Made by a program: the position numbers and the translations under genes
In this document: one piece after another, positions 36,801 through 45,430 of the stretch
Layout of the letters: every line of letters begins with the position of its first letter
Numbering within the stretch: the stretch's first letter is position 1
The notes under the pieces: model-generated
Seen by the model: only the letters and a program-made list of their open reading frames with translations
Database searches by the model: none
What the model was told of the DNA's origin: nothing
Source of the DNA: Macrobrachium rosenbergii
Lineage: Eukaryota; Arthropoda; Malacostraca; Decapoda; Palaemonidae
Direction: 5' to 3'
Assembly: GCF_040412425.1 (NCBI RefSeq)
Contig: NC_089744.1
Location: 30,098,001-30,162,000 of the forward strand
DNA length: 64,000 nucleotides

Positions 36801-39800
36801 GGACTTGTGTGCAACATCCTGGAGGTAGAAGGAGGTGAAGGTAGTCTGTTGGGACCACACACCCGCCTTCAGCACCTGTGGTACCGACATATTCTTCTGG
36901 AGTGCGAGGGACGGACCAATGCTGCGGACCTCGTGAGCTCTCGGACGAAATGTACCGGTGTCGTCTTCTCCTGCAGCAGAGTACGCTCTCCTTATCGTCT
37001 CACGAAGCCAGAAAGAGATGGTATTCTTGGACACTTCTTTCTTGGTCGAGCCAGTGCTAACGAAGAGTCGTCGACACTCAGGCTGGAGGTGCCGAGTCCT
37101 CTTCAGATAGCGCCGCAGCACCCTAACAGGACACAGTAGCATCTCGTCTGGATCATTACCTACAAAGTCCTCTAGGGAGGGGATCGTGAAGGACTTGAAC
37201 CGTGCGTCAGGGACCGAAGGGTTCTGAGTCTTCGCTACGAAATCCGGGATGAAATCGAGCGTAACTGATCCCCATCCCCTCGAGTGTTTAACATCAAAGG
37301 AAAGTCCGTGAAGCTCGCCAACTCTCTTCGCCGATGCCAGGGCAAGCAAGAAGACGGTCTTGAGGGTCAGATCCCTGTCTGACGACTCTCTTAAAGGCTC
37401 GTACGGTGCACGAGTCAGGCTCCTTAAGATGAGAGTCACATCCCACGCAGGGGGCCTGAGATCCCTGGGTGGGCAAGACCGTTCGAAGCTTCTCATGAGT
37501 AGAGAAATCTCGAAAGAGGAGATGTCTACTCCTTTCAGCCGTAAGACAAGGCCGAGTGCGGCGCGGTAGCCTTTTACAGCTGAAATGGAGAGAAGCTTCT
37601 CTCGGCAAAGGAAGACGAGGAAGTCCGCGACCTGCTGAACAGTAGCTCCGACCAGAGAGATACCCCTTCGACGACACCAACCACAGAAGACGGACCACTT
37701 TCCCTGGTATACCGCTGCGGAGGATGTTCTGAGGTATTCTGCCATCTCTGTTGCTGCGCGGTGCGAAAAGCTTCTCGCTCGCAAGAGTTGGTGGATAACC
37801 TCCAGCTGTGAAGACACAGGGAATGCACTGCCAGGTGGAACCGCTCTGCGTGAGGTTGATGCAGAAGGTTGGGCCAGGGGGGGGGGGATCTCTCTCGGTG
37901 CCTCGGAGAGGAGAGCTAGCAGGTCCGGGTACCAAACTGCCTGGGGCCATTTGGGTGCCACCAGAGTCATTCTGAGATTTGGGGTGATCATCACTCGGCG
38001 AATCAGGCAGAATGGGGGAAAGCGTAAGCGTCGAGATTGTCCCACGGGTGTTGGAACGCGGCCCATGGGTCCGGCACGACAGAACAGAAGACCTGGAGTT
38101 TTCTGTTGTGCCGGGTGGCGAACAGATCGATGGCTGGACGCCCCCACAGGTCGAACAGCCTTTCCACTACTTCCTGATGGAGGGACCATTCGGTCCCTAC
38201 CACCTGGCTCTGGCGGCTGAGCTTGTCTGCCACGACATTCCTCTTGCCTGGAATATACCTGGCTAACAGCTCGATCCTGAAACTCCTGGAGGGCCAAGAA
38301 GGCCGCCTTAAGCTCCAGGATGTTGATGTGAAGGTGCTTGTCGTCTCGGTGCCACACTCCCGAAGTCAGCAACTCCTCCAGGTGTGCGCCCCATCTCTCG
38401 GTCGATGCGTCCGAGAACAGAAGCATGTCCGGAGGGGGAGTATGCAGGGATACTCCTATAAAGAGGTTCCTGTCGTCTAACCACCAGTGAAGGTCTTTTC
38501 TCACCTCCTCGGAAAGAGGAATGAGGAAGGACTGGGGGTCTTGGGACTGGGACCAATATTCCTTTAGTCTCCACTGGAGAGACGGCAGGTGAAGACGCCC
38601 GTGAGGTACTAGTTTCTGCAACGACGACAGGTGACCGATGACGACTTGCCATTGCCGAGCTGGTTGCTCCTGCTGTGACAGGAACAACTGTGCTGCCTGC
38701 CTGAACTTGCTGATACGAGAGTCCGAGGGAAAGACTTTCGCTGCCACCGTATCTATCAGCGTGCCCAGGTACTTTGTTCTATGCTTGGGGGTGAGATCTG
38801 ACTTCTCCAGATTTACCATGATCCCTAGATCCCGGCAAAACTTGAGGAGACGATCTCTGTCCTGTAGCAACTGCGAGCGAGAGCTCGCCAGGACTAGCCA
38901 GTCGTCGAGATACCTCGGTAGATGCATCCCGTGCGAGTGGGCCCAAGCTGACACAAGAGAGAAAACTCGTGAACACCTGGGGAGCGGTTGGGAGCCCGAA
39001 GCAAAGTGCCCTGGATTGGAAGACCGACTCCCGAGGACAAAGTGGAGGTACTTGCGCGAGGGCGGATGGATGGGTACCTGGAAATCGCATCCCTCAAGTC
39101 CACCGTGAGCATGAAGTCTTTCTCCCTGATGGAGGCCAGCACAGTTTGTGCTGTTTCCATCGTGAACCGAGTCTGGTGAACGAAACGGTTCAAGGGAGAG
39201 AGGTCTATGACCGGTCTCCATCCCCCTGAGGCCTTCTCTACGAGAAAGACGCGGCTGTAAAAGCCTGGAGACTGGTCCGACACGACTTCTACAGCACTCT
39301 TCCTCAGCATGGCTTGCACTCCTAGCTGTAGTGCGATGTCCTTCGACGAACCTGGAAGATATGTTTGGAGATGGACCGGAGTGTAGGTGAGGGGAGGCCG
39401 AGACTCGAAGGGTAGTAGATATCCCTCCCGAAGGACATCCACTATCAGGTCTCGGCTCCGTGTCGCTGCCACGTTGCCCAATGGCTCGACAGGCACCCCC
39501 ACCTTCGGCAGCTTTTGGGGAACGCCGCTCTAGCGTTTCCCCTTCTTCTTCTTACCCTTGCCCCCTTTACCGGCTTGGAAAGAGGGCTGAAAAGGGCAGG
39601 AGTGACCCCCCCCTTCTCGAGGAAGAAGAAGGCTGGGACTTCTTAGGGGCCGAGGAAGTGCCAGCCTGGCCCGAAGACCTGGCTGCAGTGGGATGAGAAG
39701 ACCCGGAGGTCTTGGCCACTGCCTGGTGAACAAGCCGTTCGCTGTCATTGGCACGGCGCTTGTCCACCGCAGCGTCAACCAACTCGTTAGGGAAGAGAGA

Positions 39801-42800
39801 GGAGGAACCCAGCAACATTCCATTCCGAAGGGCGATAGCTGACTCGGGACCTACGGACCTGGCAAAGCGAGAGAGAACGGCATCTCTCCGCTTTAGCACA
39901 AGGTTTGCAGTCTGGTGGGCGAGGTAGGAAATGGCCCTACCCCCAGACTGGCACAGTCTCCGAAAGGCGGAGTCCTCCCCAGGTACAGTAGCGCCTGAGG
40001 AAGCAGCTACCTTCGATACTGTGAATGACCACAGATCGAGCCAGGAGACTGCTTGGAAGGCCGCCATGGCGGTGGCTTCCAGGGTTGCACCTTCTTGCTG
40101 AGAGAGGGATATGTTCTCTGCAGTCAGTTGCTGCAACGACAGACCCGGATCCAAACGAGTCAGGTCCGGGTCAACCTGTTTGGTCAGCAACGCCCCTTCT
40201 GCTGGTGCGTAGAAACGCTTCTGATGAGGCAGAGGAGGGGGAAGAAGCTTGTCCGAGCGGCTCGATCGAAGCGAACTGTCTTGCCCAGACACAAGACTGT
40301 TCACCTGATTGAGTACCCCCTCGGCAAGCGTGGACCACGGGAGCCCCACCGAAGCCTTGGGTTCCTTCTTGGGTCCCCAAAAGGATTCGAGGCGCGACGG
40401 ACGATCCACAGACGAGGCCATGGTCCCTTCCCCGAGGTCATTGTGCTGACGAATCAGCGCGATAACCTCTGCAAAAGTCCTCTGTATTTCGGGGGTGTCC
40501 GCATCCTGGGGCAGAGGACCCTCGAATCCTTCCAGAGTGCGGTCCTCCCGAACTACTCTCCCCGCAGGAGGGAGAACCTCGGCAGACCCCCGAGGACACT
40601 TCCTGACTACGCGGGCGTAAGACCTGGTCGAGCCAAGGACCGAGCCAGGTGCATACCCCCACGCAGTATAACTCTGAGGAGAACATTCCCCAGAGTTCCT
40701 CCTCTCCGACTTGCACCCCCTGGAAGAAACCGAAGGGGCGGAGGGGACAGGCGAGGAAGATCGGGTGCTCCCACTGCCTTTACTGGCAGAACCAGCAGAG
40801 GCAGCGGGCCGAGAGCGGTCACCAACCCGCGGTGATGACAAGCCCCCGGGTCGAGGAGATTGCTTCAGCCCAGGTGAAGTGATCTCCCGAGGAGAGCGGA
40901 GCGGCTTGCGAGAGCCGAGGCGCGCACTCGCCTCCCCCGAGCCAGGCTGGCCGCGCTGACGTGGCCGGGGACTGGGAGGAGTCGAACGCGCGGCTGGCTG
41001 GCGCAAGCTTGCGCTGTCCTCTGGACGCGCCCCAGACTTCTTCGAGGCTGGAGCCTCTCGGGAAGACTGAGTAGGGGACTTCTTCCCTACCTCTCCTTGC
41101 GTTCGGCCCCGCGGGGCTGAAGCACTGTCCCGGGAACCTGACTTGGCACTTGAAGGAGTGCCAGCAGGAAGAGACGGAGCACCTGCATGCCCCGGCTCTT
41201 TCTCTCGTCCCACGCCCTGGTCTGTACGGCGAGAAGAGTCAACCGTATCAGACTGGGGTCCCGAGTCTCCTTGGAGACCCGGGTACTCGGAGCAACTCGC
41301 GAACGAGTGTCCGATGTGGACTCGCTGGCCTTAGATGCAGGAAGTTTCTTAGGCGCAGCGGGGGAGTGCCGACCTTGGTCTGCACGCCCTTGGCTCCCGG
41401 TACCCCTGGCCCAGAGGCCGGGGCAGCAGTTTCCTGATCCGAGGATTGGGAAGAGCCGACGAGAGATTCCACTGCCTTCCCTGTGGAAGGAGGCAGACCC
41501 TTAGAAGTCTCGGTACGAGGTTTCTTAGGGGGGGGAGAGGCAGACTTCTTCTTCTTCGGCTGCGAAGCCTCGGAAGGAGAAGCGGAAGAAGCAGCAGACG
41601 AAGACGACGATGATGAAGATGAAGACGACGACACCTTCATAGACCTCTTCTTCTTCTTCTTCACCATCTGCTTCAGGAAAGCAGTCAAATCCCCAAGCCA
41701 GGAAAGCGAGGCCGCCGACTCAGGAACAGCAGGAGGGGCTGCAGCAGAAGGCACATCCCGGGTAGCGACAGCGGAGCTCGGGCCAGCATTTGCCTGGGCA
41801 TAGAGAGCCGCGCGTCTCTCAGGAACAAAAGTGGGCGGGGCCGGGAATGCAGGCGCCGCCCCTCCTGTGTGATGATTCAAGTCGGGCCGCGCCAGGGTCA
41901 ATGGAATGGGGATGGAAGCAGACGAAGGGCCGGGCTGGAAAGTCAGACGAGGAACCGTATTCGAGGACAGGCCATGGTCAGCAACAGGGGCAGCGACAGT
42001 CACATAAGGATAAGATGACGTCACCATGTAGGAGGGGCCAGCACGCGTGAACGGAGCCAGGAAGCCAGGCGGCAGTGGAACAGCGTGCTGGCTCGCGGGT
42101 GACGCCAACACTTGGGTTTCCAGGTGCGAAGCAACTGATACCGGCATCTGGACGAAGCTCGAGAAGGTGACGGTTGTCGTGGTGACTGTTGTTGCCGAGT
42201 GGGTCGTGACTGGAGCGGGGGCCAGGGGAGCCAGTCCCTCCAGTGCCGAGCCAGGTAGGCCTAGGTGTAGCCAGGATGTGCTGGGATTCGTTGTCTGGCT
42301 ATCCAGTCCGGGACCTGAAGCAAAAGTCGGGTCAGAAACCGAAGCCTCCATTCGCTCCGGAGGAAAAAACTCCCCTCCGGAACGGGAAGAGACTTCCGAG
42401 AGGATGTCGCGGTCCAACTCTCCCCCGCGCCCCTCCACAAACGATGAAACGTAAGAGGAAGGGGAGGGGGAGTCCTCACCCAAGGGAGAGGGGAAGTTCA
42501 CCGGGAGGGAGAAACAAGCCCGACACATTCGCCACCAACGGAGTCGTCGGGGGCGTATTTCCCTCGGACGACTCCTTGGTAGGCTTACGATGGTAACGTC
42601 GCCTCCCTTCAAACTTGCCCCATTGCTCGGAGGACCTTGAACAACACTCACTACAGGGATCGTCGCGTGAACACACACGTCCCCTGCAAGATGTACGGAG
42701 GGCATGTGGGTCCATGTCGACTCGAGATCTGAATGAATTACATTTCTTCCCCCCTACCCCGGGACACACACGCTGGGGATATGAGGGCTTAGTTGGTTTC

Positions 42801-43978
42801 TTCATTATTAAAGAAAAAACAAAGAATTTCCCACCAAAGAGAAGAAAATTGCTGTCAGGCAGAGAGTGGCGAAGATCAACGTCCGAATGCAACGACGGCC
42901 GAAAGCAAATTGGAATGTTTACATCCGGGCAGGCAGTACTCCCGCCTCCCGGACAGTAGTTAACTGCCTAACCACCTTGTTTGAAGTTCAACGGCCGTTT
43001 CCAGCCTACGCCTGAAAGTAATCCTAATGTAAAGGACCGAGGGTTTGTATATTGTGTCGGAACAAACATCCTTTAACTGATTTGTCCATCAAGCAAGAGT
43101 TACTTTGGCAGCTTACACACACCCAAAACAGATGAAGAAAAAGTGCTGGCTTTTGGCAGGTTAGGGGCAGTAAGTGCCCCCAACCTTACTTACCACCAAT
43201 TAACCACCTTGTTACAAAGCTTCAATGGCCGTTTCCAACTTGCACTGAGGAATACTCAGTGGAAACAATTAGATGTTAACATCTCAGTGTGTGAACCACA
43301 GCTACTATTGCTTGAATGACAAGGAATGGCTAAAGGCAGTATTTTTACTTACATCTGAAATACTTGCACACATCAGTCATTATTTATATTGTGATCCAAA
43401 CTGAATGTGTTCTTATCATCTTGAGTCTGATTTGTAGCTCAACTTGTAAATTTACTCTTGTTAGAATCATGTCTCATGTAATATTAACAAATTATTTTTT
43501 ATTTCACTATGTACTGAATGCTTTAGAACTGTCTCATGCAATATTAAACAATAAATTATTTTTTATTTCACTATGTACTGAATGCTTTAGAACTATTTCT
43601 TATTTGTAGGTTGCAAAGTACAGCAAGAATTCATAATAGTACTGAATCCTGTCCAGTACCATTTTGACAGGTTTTCTGTACATTTAACCTTTAAAAACTT
43701 TATTAAATGACACTTTTGTATTTACAGGTTCTATATCATCAGAAGATCTTACACTGAACATTATCGAAGAAGTTATTTGTTATACACTCACTACAGCAGA
43801 TGCATCACTACCACTAGAACTTACCTTGTATTACTGTTGTGGTTATTTAACGCGCACGTTACTTATGCAAGCAGTGAAGAAAGCCGTCCAGAGTGATTCG
43901 GTGTCTTTGTCAATAGTCCCAGTTTTAGCACTCGAAGATAAATATTCCTATTTGGCAGTAACTGCCCGACGGCACTGA
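18665..43978 (+). CDS. DPH6: Diphthine-ammonia ligase, 3' part of gene (four coding exons)
   Basis: The exons join to about 192 codons in consistent phases (0, 0, 1, 1) and end at TGA 43976-43978. The product amidates diphthine on elongation factor 2, the last step of diphthamide synthesis, in the cytosol. In fungi and many invertebrates the N-terminal ATP-PPase domain is followed by two Rid/YjgF-like domains; only those appear here. Diagnostic sequence is VAGMIGLVPGTLQVVPGG and QARLALRHVSRV (first Rid-like domain), YVVVPALPRATLVEW (second), and the ending YSYLAVTARRH. The ATP-PPase exons must lie left of the window, so the intron before the first visible exon exceeds 18.6 kb. The third visible intron is 18.9 kb and packed with retroelements. 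It converges on GTF2H4. Confidence 0.88.
18827..21779 (+). other. DPH6 intron; nothing else recognised
   Basis: An intron of 2953 bases with no transposase, RT or clear repeat that I can identify. Short ORFs here have no family resemblance. Confidence 0.6.
21780..21945 (+). CDS. DPH6: DPH6 internal exon
   Basis: Acceptor TCTATTTCAG and donor GTAAGT bound 166 bases, leaving one base over (phase 1). The exon reads GVCFVTKLSDVAVARRMMAR, then YVVVPALPRATLVEW and CTENNKFE. The PALPRA/LVEW motif is typical of the DPH6 C-terminal region. Confidence 0.88.
21946..23584 (+). other. DPH6 intron, 5' part; nothing recognised
   Basis: First 1.6 kb of a 2739-base intron. No supported feature. Confidence 0.5.
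23585..23890 (+). repeat. Dispersed repeat, copy 2 (inverse of 16800-17075)
   Basis: The same ordered blocks as copy 1, here on the plus strand. Together the copies lie about 6.5 kb apart in opposite orientation within the DPH6 locus. Confidence 0.8.
24050..24540. repeat. Three-copy imperfect tandem repeat
   Basis: The block CAGTGCCATACAA..GATGAACAAAAT, followed by a T-rich run, TATGTTTATTTA and then AGTCCAAAACAGTGT, recurs three times, with copies starting near 24077, 24221 and 24408. Spacing is uneven (about 144 and 187 bp). It is intronic. Confidence 0.8.
24685..24780 (+). CDS. DPH6: DPH6 internal exon
   Basis: A long polypyrimidine tract and TTTTTTTCAG precede; donor GTAAGC follows. The 96 bases complete a split codon and end again in phase 1. 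It reads EEKGYTRGSVSVRVRRRWYH and CAVNAVA. It is short and Arg-rich but in frame with both neighbours. Confidence 0.82.
25015..25330 (+). repeat. DIRS-like terminal fragment
   Basis: It contains TTTGTTCCTACAGAAATACA, ACAAACCATCACC and TAGGAAACTCACTGAT, which line up with 36170-36230 (TTTGTTCCGACACAATATAC, TAGGAGACTCACTGAT) and 45400-45460. AAACAAGGTGGCTAATAGGCG upstream echoes AAACAAGGTGGTTAGGCAG in the 7-kb DIRS terminal repeat. No recombinase ORF is attached, so this is a fragment. Confidence 0.65.
25331..26819 (+). other. DPH6 intron; only simple repeats
   Basis: It contains a poly-A run near 25806-25826 and a short TA run near 26690-26707. I see nothing else I can support. Confidence 0.5.
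26920..28024 (-). pseudogene. CR1-like RT, catalytic and C-terminal part
   Basis: In order on the minus strand: SQHGSRQNRSCLSNLL, LYLDFQKAFDKVPH (motif A), GVPQGSVLCPLLFLIYIND (motif B), IAKFADDTKLG (motif C, near 27606-27630), EEDLGVIITKDLK, LYTSIVRPHLEYAV and, at the end, FTNKTCDTWNKLPPEVV followed by FKRKLDKIIITL. The catalytic Asp pair in FADD is kept. Frame breaks lie near 27790 and 27230. Confidence 0.88.
27878..28270. repeat. Tandem duplication of ~196 bp within the CR1 RT
   Basis: The block from CTAAGTAAAGTATATC to CAAGGGACTGACGTT occurs twice in a row, differing by a few bases and small deletions. It corresponds to the RT region with LYLDFQKAFDKVPH. It must have arisen after the LINE inserted. 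Confidence 0.9.
28341..30256. mobile_element. Long-inverted-repeat (foldback) DNA element inside the CR1
   Basis: The termini are CTCGGTTTTTTTTACCGAGG and its near-mirror. Arms of about 480 bp (28341-28819 and 29772-30256) are inverted and nearly identical, for example CCTTTTAGCTCGGAAAAG and GTGAATCGAAACTTATTTAC in both. The ~950-bp centre has no transposase. I cannot read a clear target duplication at the junctions, so I do not assign a superfamily. It splits the CR1 RT, so it is younger than that LINE. Confidence 0.85.
30346..30789 (-). pseudogene. CR1-like RT, N-terminal part
   Basis: A 147-codon stretch includes NPKEFFACVNSTKP, LLNEFFTSVFT and KLNKFKSPGPDGCHPR, the pre-RT and RT-0/1 signature of CR1/L2-group elements. 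It continues toward 30257, where the inverted-repeat element interrupts. The rest of the RT resumes at 28330. Confidence 0.82.
30973..31676 (-). pseudogene. CR1-like apurinic endonuclease domain
   Basis: The region begins MAQFNAQSVRNTVD, then has the catalytic-type LDIIGITETW and GGGIMLYVKN. It continues in other frames to FDPAVGANLGKSNHKIITF, whose SNH block is the expected C-terminal catalytic motif. EN nicks target DNA to prime reverse transcription. At least two frame breaks occur between 31200 and 31400. Confidence 0.78.
31718..32518 (-). pseudogene. CR1-like ORF1, SGNH/GDSL-esterase-like domain
   Basis: A 266-codon stretch with SGNH blocks: LIGDTLVKEQGSNF (block I, with Thr where the nucleophile Ser of GDS is expected), VHSYPGAGTKM, QGGGNDLF (block III, GxND kept) and YKIDGTRLNLEGAKLL (block V, with Asn where DxxH needs His). 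The esterase fold is a known ORF1 component of CR1-group elements. The two substitutions imply no catalysis in this copy. It overlaps the preceding part by a few codons in another frame. Confidence 0.8.
32508..32843 (-). pseudogene. CR1-like ORF1, N-terminal zinc/coiled-coil part
   Basis: A 111-codon stretch starts MTQEKLKLKH. It has spaced cysteines (CEMQCKQVVC, then CLSC) and a strongly charged heptad-like region (ANLRREVEEISKELKEL and EIGDLRGEVIDLRRK) predicted by eye to be coiled coil. In CR1-type elements this part multimerises ORF1p and binds RNA. Confidence 0.65.
32900..34030 (-). pseudogene. Decayed DIRS recombinase region (copy A)
   Basis: Fragments line up with the intact DIRS copy at 36-43 kb. 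WYPDLLALLFNAPTDFPL (33900-33975) matches WYPDLLALLSEAPREIPP. DNA blocks near 33680-33830 (TTCAAAGCTTCCATGAGCAT) match TTCGAAGCTTCTCATGAGTA at 37480. SVVAAKQVL near 33170 matches the recombinase end PVVAAQQVV. No long frame survives. It lies immediately upstream of the CR1 5' end, in the same orientation. Confidence 0.65.
34031..35877 (+). other. DPH6 intron; no gene recognised
   Basis: A palindromic short word pair (GCACAATCCAAGGATTGTGC near 34188-34207) and two short CA runs are present. I see no coding family. It may include further decayed DIRS sequence. Confidence 0.4.
35878..36180. repeat. DIRS copy B left terminal region with hairpin
   Basis: 35878-36075 is the inverted counterpart of the right end (shared TGGAAACGGCCGTTGAAC, AACAAGGTGGTTAGGCAG and CCGGGAGGCGGGA). 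In addition 35878-35950 is mirrored by 36112-36172 (ACAATTTTTAAAAGTAAATT against its complement), so this end can fold on itself. TTTGTTCCGACACAATATAC then follows, matching the start of the other end. Confidence 0.88.
36750..39221 (-). pseudogene. DIRS RT catalytic part, RNase H and tyrosine recombinase
   Basis: An 823-codon frame. RT motif C is PRYLDDWLVLA (residues about 102-112). RNase H begins with LLFSDASTERWGAHL (Asp near 271) and INILELKAAFLALQEF; a frame slip after it leaves the RH end (VADKLSRQSQ, WGRPAIDLFATRHN) in another frame at 38003-38233. The recombinase occupies roughly residues 465-823: the core-binding part, then the first catalytic Arg in ASAKRVGELHGLSF, the AHEVRSIG HxxR box, and the Tyr in TTFTSFYLQD. 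The catalytic R..HxxR..Y set is complete. No methyltransferase domain was recognised. The frame ends PVVAAQQVV. Confidence 0.92.
38894..39502 (-). pseudogene. DIRS reverse transcriptase, N-terminal part
   Basis: It contains AVEVVSDQSPGFYSRVFLVE and GGWRPVIDLSPLNRFV, the RT fingers typical of DIRS, and DFMLTVDLRDA, motif A. The frame is then lost, and the next RT block (FQVPIHPPSRKYLHFVLGS) appears in the long downstream frame. The following piece, ALCFGLPTAPQVFTSFLS, is in a third frame (38779-39090). Confidence 0.88.
39567..41213 (-). pseudogene. DIRS gag-like ORF, part 2
   Basis: A 548-codon frame. Its first half is Ser/Pro/Arg-rich and low complexity. Its second half contains a more ordered part, AAFQAVSWLDLWSFTVSKV, LAHQTANLVLKRRDAVLSRF and LFPNELVDAAVDKRRAND, of the type found in DIRS gag proteins. 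The tail is Ser/Lys-rich. It starts where part 1 loses frame, so one ancestral gag broken by a shift near 41230 is likely. The N-terminus chosen is only a frame limit. Confidence 0.65.
41248..42810 (-). pseudogene. DIRS gag-like ORF, part 1
   Basis: The likely start is MKKPTKPSYPQ near 42807. It is followed by a cysteine cluster (CRGRVCSRDDPCSECC, then EQWGKFEGRRRYHRK) in the first frame, and a frameshift near 42500-42700 into the long frame 42705-41248. That part is Pro/Ser/Ala-rich with a poly-Lys stretch (MVKKKKKRSMKV) and a long Ser run. The Cys cluster and W-x-K-F pattern are shared with the copy at 47.2-47.3 kb. I infer a structural or nucleic-acid-binding role from position only. Confidence 0.68.
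42897..43070. repeat. DIRS copy B right terminal repeat
   Basis: This is the inverse of the left terminal repeat, with a GGTTTGTATATTGTGTCGG outer end followed by AACAAAC. It marks the 5' side of the element, since gag reads away from it. Confidence 0.88.
43071..43330. repeat. Older DIRS-like end fragment flanking copy B
   Basis: TTAACCACCTTGTTACAAAG and CAATGGCCGTTTCCAACTTG resemble the copy B terminal repeat (TAACCACCTTGTTTGAAG, CAACGGCCGTTTCCAGCC), but with much more divergence. It directly adjoins copy B. Confidence 0.55.
43331..43727 (+). other. End of the DPH6 third visible intron
   Basis: A ~68-bp block containing ACAAATTATTTTTTATTTC and GAATGCTTTAGAACT is present twice around 43480-43595. 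The acceptor TGTATTTACAG lies at the end. Nothing else is visible. Confidence 0.6.
43728..43978 (+). CDS. DPH6: DPH6 terminal coding exon
   Basis: The acceptor TTTGTATTTACAG completes a split Ser codon. It is followed by 82 amino-acid codons and TGA: SISSEDLTLNIIEEVICYTL, LPLELTLYYCCGY and VPVLALEDKYSYLAVTARRH. The VxALED/YLAV end is the recognisable tail of long-form DPH6 proteins. It is separated from the previous exon by 18.9 kb of repeats. Confidence 0.88.
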
Positions 43979-44074
43979 TTTGATATTGTGTACAGTACAT
44001 TTCAGTCAGAACGTTTAAATTTACTATTTCTAATTTTGTACTGCTTAGTAAAGAAGGACATTTAGTTATATTTT

Positions 44075-44080
44075 ATTAAA
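44075..44080 (+). terminator. Candidate DPH6 poly(A) signal (ATTAAA)
   Basis: ATTAAA lies 97 bases after the stop codon. It is the nearest common poly(A) hexamer I see. It is a weak call, because such words are frequent in AT-rich DNA. Confidence 0.4.
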
Positions 44081-44567
44081 AAATTTTTTAGTTAACTGGA
44101 ATGGTTTTTGCAGTGTTCTTGTCAAAACTTATATTTGCTAAAAAGTCACTCTTTAACCTTGACTTTATTTTACACATTTCCTTATTGTTAAAAGAAGTAA
44201 TATGATAGTACAGTTGTAAGCTGTACTTGTAATAAGGGGGGGAAATAGATGATTCATAGGTTATTTATCCAAAGCAAAGACTGTCATCTTACAACTTAGA
44301 ATTGCATATGGAGAAACACTAAATGAGGTAAAAATGAATTTTTGAGTAAAGTGAGAAGTTTAAGTCACAGCTAAAATGGAGATAAACTATGTTTGTAAAC
44401 CCTGGATATGTAAGATTAAGGTTTGCCTTGTTTATTGCAGTGATCAATGCAAATAATATATAGAAAGAAGCACTTTGTTTCCGCTGTGAATTGGGATATT
44501 TTTTAGACATTTACTTACTGAAGAAAATGTAATGGTGATGGCACAGGGCAAAGTAAATAGAGGAAAA

Positions 44568-44852
44568 AGTTAAGTATATCTTAGTTTAACCAGACCACTG
44601 AAGAGCTGATTAACAGCTCTCCTAAGGCTGGCCCGAAGGATTAGACTTATTTTATGTGGCTAAGAACCAACTGGTTACCTAGCAACGGGACCTACAGCTT
44701 ATTGTGGAATCCGAACCACATTATGACGAGAAATGAATTTCTATCACCAGGAATAAATTCCTCTAATTCTTCATTGGCCAGTCGGAAAGTCGAACGCTGG
44801 GCCAACAGCGTGCTAGCCGAGAGCTCTACCCACCCCTCCAATGAAGAACTGG
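44568..44852 (-). mobile_element. tRNA-derived SINE with target duplications
   Basis: On the minus strand the head has pol III boxes: an A-box-like GGGTAGAGCTCTCGGC and a B-box-like GCGTTCGACTTTC. It is followed by a body containing TGGTTCGGATTCCACAATA and CCGTTGCTAGGTAACCA. Direct repeats GTAAATAGAGGAAAA (44553-44567) and GTAAATAGAGGAGAA (44853-44867) flank it as a 15-bp target duplication with one mismatch. The body resembles SINEs I associate with decapods; that is from memory and not checked. Confidence 0.85.
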
Positions 44853-44867
44853 GTAAATAGAGGAGAA

Positions 44868-45094
44868 ACAGGAAAGTTGATGACTGGTAGGAGAAACAAT
44901 GAATGTGGGAGAGGAAGTATAGAGGAACAGGGAAATGAGGTGGAAGAAAGGGGGAAGAAAAAATAAGGGAAATGAAATGGGAAATAATATTTCAAGAAAG
45001 AGAGGGAAGAGAATTTTGGGGGAAAGAAGATCAAGAAGGATAAGAAAGAAAGGATGAGTCAGTGAAGGAGGAAGGAAAAAGGAAAATGACAAAT
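44868..45094 (+). repeat. Purine-rich low-complexity tract
   Basis: Almost wholly A/G on the plus strand, with irregular GGAAAGA and GAAAGG words. ORFs on the opposite strand (Phe/Leu/Pro-rich) are composition artefacts. A similar tract lies at 47370-47880. Confidence 0.7.
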
Positions 45095-45430
45095 TTTCAA
45101 TTAATTTGTATTTTTCATAGCTAACAAACCTGAGGTCTTAACATAAGGATAAATCTTCTGGTACCAGCTAGAAACTGGTTTAAAAACATTAAAAAATTGT
45201 ATATGCAAGGAATCTGTGGCATCTGGCATCCAATATGTAGATGAGGTGGAAGTGGGTTAGAGATCCAGCTAGAACCTTGTGACATATTCAGGCTTTCCTC
45301 CAACCCAGGATAAGACATAAGAGGGGTGGCTGGAGGTAGGCAGGCAATGTTAAGACTTCAGGTTTGTTAGCTATGAAAAATACAAATTAGTTAAAAATTT
45401 GTCATTTGTTCATACGCAAAACAAACCTTC
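45095..45430. repeat. DIRS copy C terminal region with hairpin
   Basis: Inverted blocks ACAAACCTGAGGTCTTAAC and GTTAAGACTTCAGGTTTGT flank about 200 bp, including an inner CTGGTACCAGCTAGAAAC. Beyond the second block come ACAAACCTTCTGTC and ATTAGGACAGACTCAC, aligning with the corresponding copy B sequence. Confidence 0.82.

Larger units (their letters stand above)
35878..43070 (-). mobile_element. DIRS-type tyrosine-recombinase retrotransposon (copy B, near complete)
   Basis: On the minus strand the layout is gag, RT, RNase H, tyrosine recombinase, between inverted terminal repeats at 42897-43070 and 35878-36075. DIRS elements integrate through the recombinase rather than an integrase and leave no target duplication; none is seen. 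Coding density is high and GC-rich compared with the AT-rich intron around it. Frameshifts occur in gag, RT and RH, so this copy is probably inactive but young. It lies inside the third visible DPH6 intron, opposite to the gene. Confidence 0.93.

Noticed and set aside
36750..37950. Possible bacterial or phage integrase acquired by transfer
   Set aside because: The tyrosine recombinase is joined to RT and RNase H within inverted terminal repeats, which is the DIRS design.
36717..43000. Many long plus-strand frames (for example 40053-40835)
   Set aside because: GC-rich shadows of the minus-strand DIRS coding sequence, with no recognisable motif.
44800..44852. A tRNA gene on the minus strand
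   Set aside because: A- and B-box-like words are present but the cloverleaf is not, and the sequence continues into a SINE body bounded by target duplications.
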